A program made the position numbers and the translations under genes. A DNA stretch of 5,314 bases from Chloroflexota bacterium (GTDB lineage: Bacteria > Chloroflexota > Anaerolineae > B4-G1), in contig QMOC01000224.1 of NCBI GenBank assembly GCA_003648085.1, positions 1-5,314 of the forward strand, read 5' to 3'. The notes below the pieces were generated by a model. The model ran no database searches, was not told the origin of the DNA, and saw nothing but the letters and a program-made list of their open reading frames with translations. This document shows positions 5,107 through 5,314 of this stretch, piece after piece. Positions within the stretch are counted from its first letter, which is position 1; each line of letters begins with the position of its first letter.

Positions 5107-5314
5107 TCAGGCCGTGTGCCGCCTGAGCAGCATTGCCGCTCCGAAGGCGCCCACGGCGGCCACCAGGCCCAGGGCCGGCCACGGGCACGCCATCGCCGGG
5201 CGGCCCTCCGGCACCGTGACCCCGCCGACGGGAGCCTGGGGGTTGAACCTGGCAATGCAGGTCTTGTCCGCATCCACCACAACCGTGGTGGTGGGATTGG
5301 AGCCGGAGCAATCC
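5107..5314 (-). CDS. Surface-anchored protein, C-terminal fragment (gene starts beyond window)
   Basis: An open frame enters from the right edge and stops at TGA 5109-5107, giving the last 68 residues of a larger protein. Two other minus-strand frames are also open here, but only this one makes protein-like sense. It begins with DCSGSNPTTTVVVDADKTCI followed by ARF, the end of a small beta-rich repeat seen in many secreted bacterial proteins (the divergent InlB B-repeat type, in which paired Cys and a DADKTCxAxF ending recur). A short linker follows (NPQAPVGGVTVPEGRP). Then comes a hydrophobic segment of about 20 residues (PALGLVAAVGAFGAAMLL) ending in RRHTA, a tail anchor with a positive cytoplasmic end. 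The protein is thus probably exported and held in the membrane by its C-terminus. I see no LPXTG motif. What the rest of the protein does cannot be seen. Confidence 0.65.
   Translation of the reverse strand, partial: DCSGSNPTTTVVVDADKTCIARFNPQAPVGGVTVPEGRPAMACPWPALGLVAAVGAFGAAMLLRRHTA

Noticed and set aside
1..5314. CRISPR array, tRNA or rRNA gene, insertion sequence
   Set aside because: I found no regularly spaced direct repeats, no tRNA-like cloverleaf or rRNA signature, and no transposase or terminal inverted repeats with target duplications. The 1-202 palindrome encodes radical SAM protein sequence rather than transposon ends.

Overview
The window is a GC-rich bacterial segment that looks chromosomal. 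It carries four complete genes, two genes cut by the window edges, and a large inverted repeat at the left edge. The style of the subtilase (a Cys-containing NSWGCP-type S8 domain on a polytopic membrane region), the SPL-type radical SAM protein and the VapBC pair would suit a Chloroflexota-like bacterium. That placement is soft inference; no marker gene is present.

Left part (1-1668, minus strand): a gene for an AlkD-like HEAT-repeat DNA glycosylase is followed 79 bp downstream by a gene for a spore-photoproduct-lyase-like (SPL/SplB) radical SAM protein, so the two may form a DNA-repair pair. The radical SAM gene runs off the left edge. Before it does, it enters an imperfect palindrome (arms 1-90 and 113-202, 82 of 90 positions matching, 22-nt centre). 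The left arm reads on the plus strand as a second, diverged copy of the same protein's C-terminal region. This is either a tail-to-tail duplication or a fold-back chimera in the assembly.

Middle (1687-4281): back-to-back promoters that share one -35 region drive the alkD-like gene to the left and an 829-codon gene to the right. The large gene encodes about 11 membrane segments followed by an I9-type prodomain and a complete subtilisin (S8) catalytic domain (Asp512, His556, Asn665, Ser735). The membrane part resembles a CPBP/CAAX-type intramembrane protease that has lost nearly all of its catalytic residues. The result looks like a dead membrane protease fused to a live extracellular one, the most unusual gene here.

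Right part (4291-5314): a vapBC-type toxin-antitoxin operon has its own promoter and inverted-repeat operator candidates, with the RHH antitoxin and PIN toxin genes overlapping by 8 bp. It converges on the 3' end of a minus-strand gene for a surface protein with a C-terminal membrane anchor. A perfect 13-bp hairpin between the two can serve as a terminator for both sides.

The repair genes, the protease, the toxin-antitoxin module and the surface protein do not form one obvious pathway.
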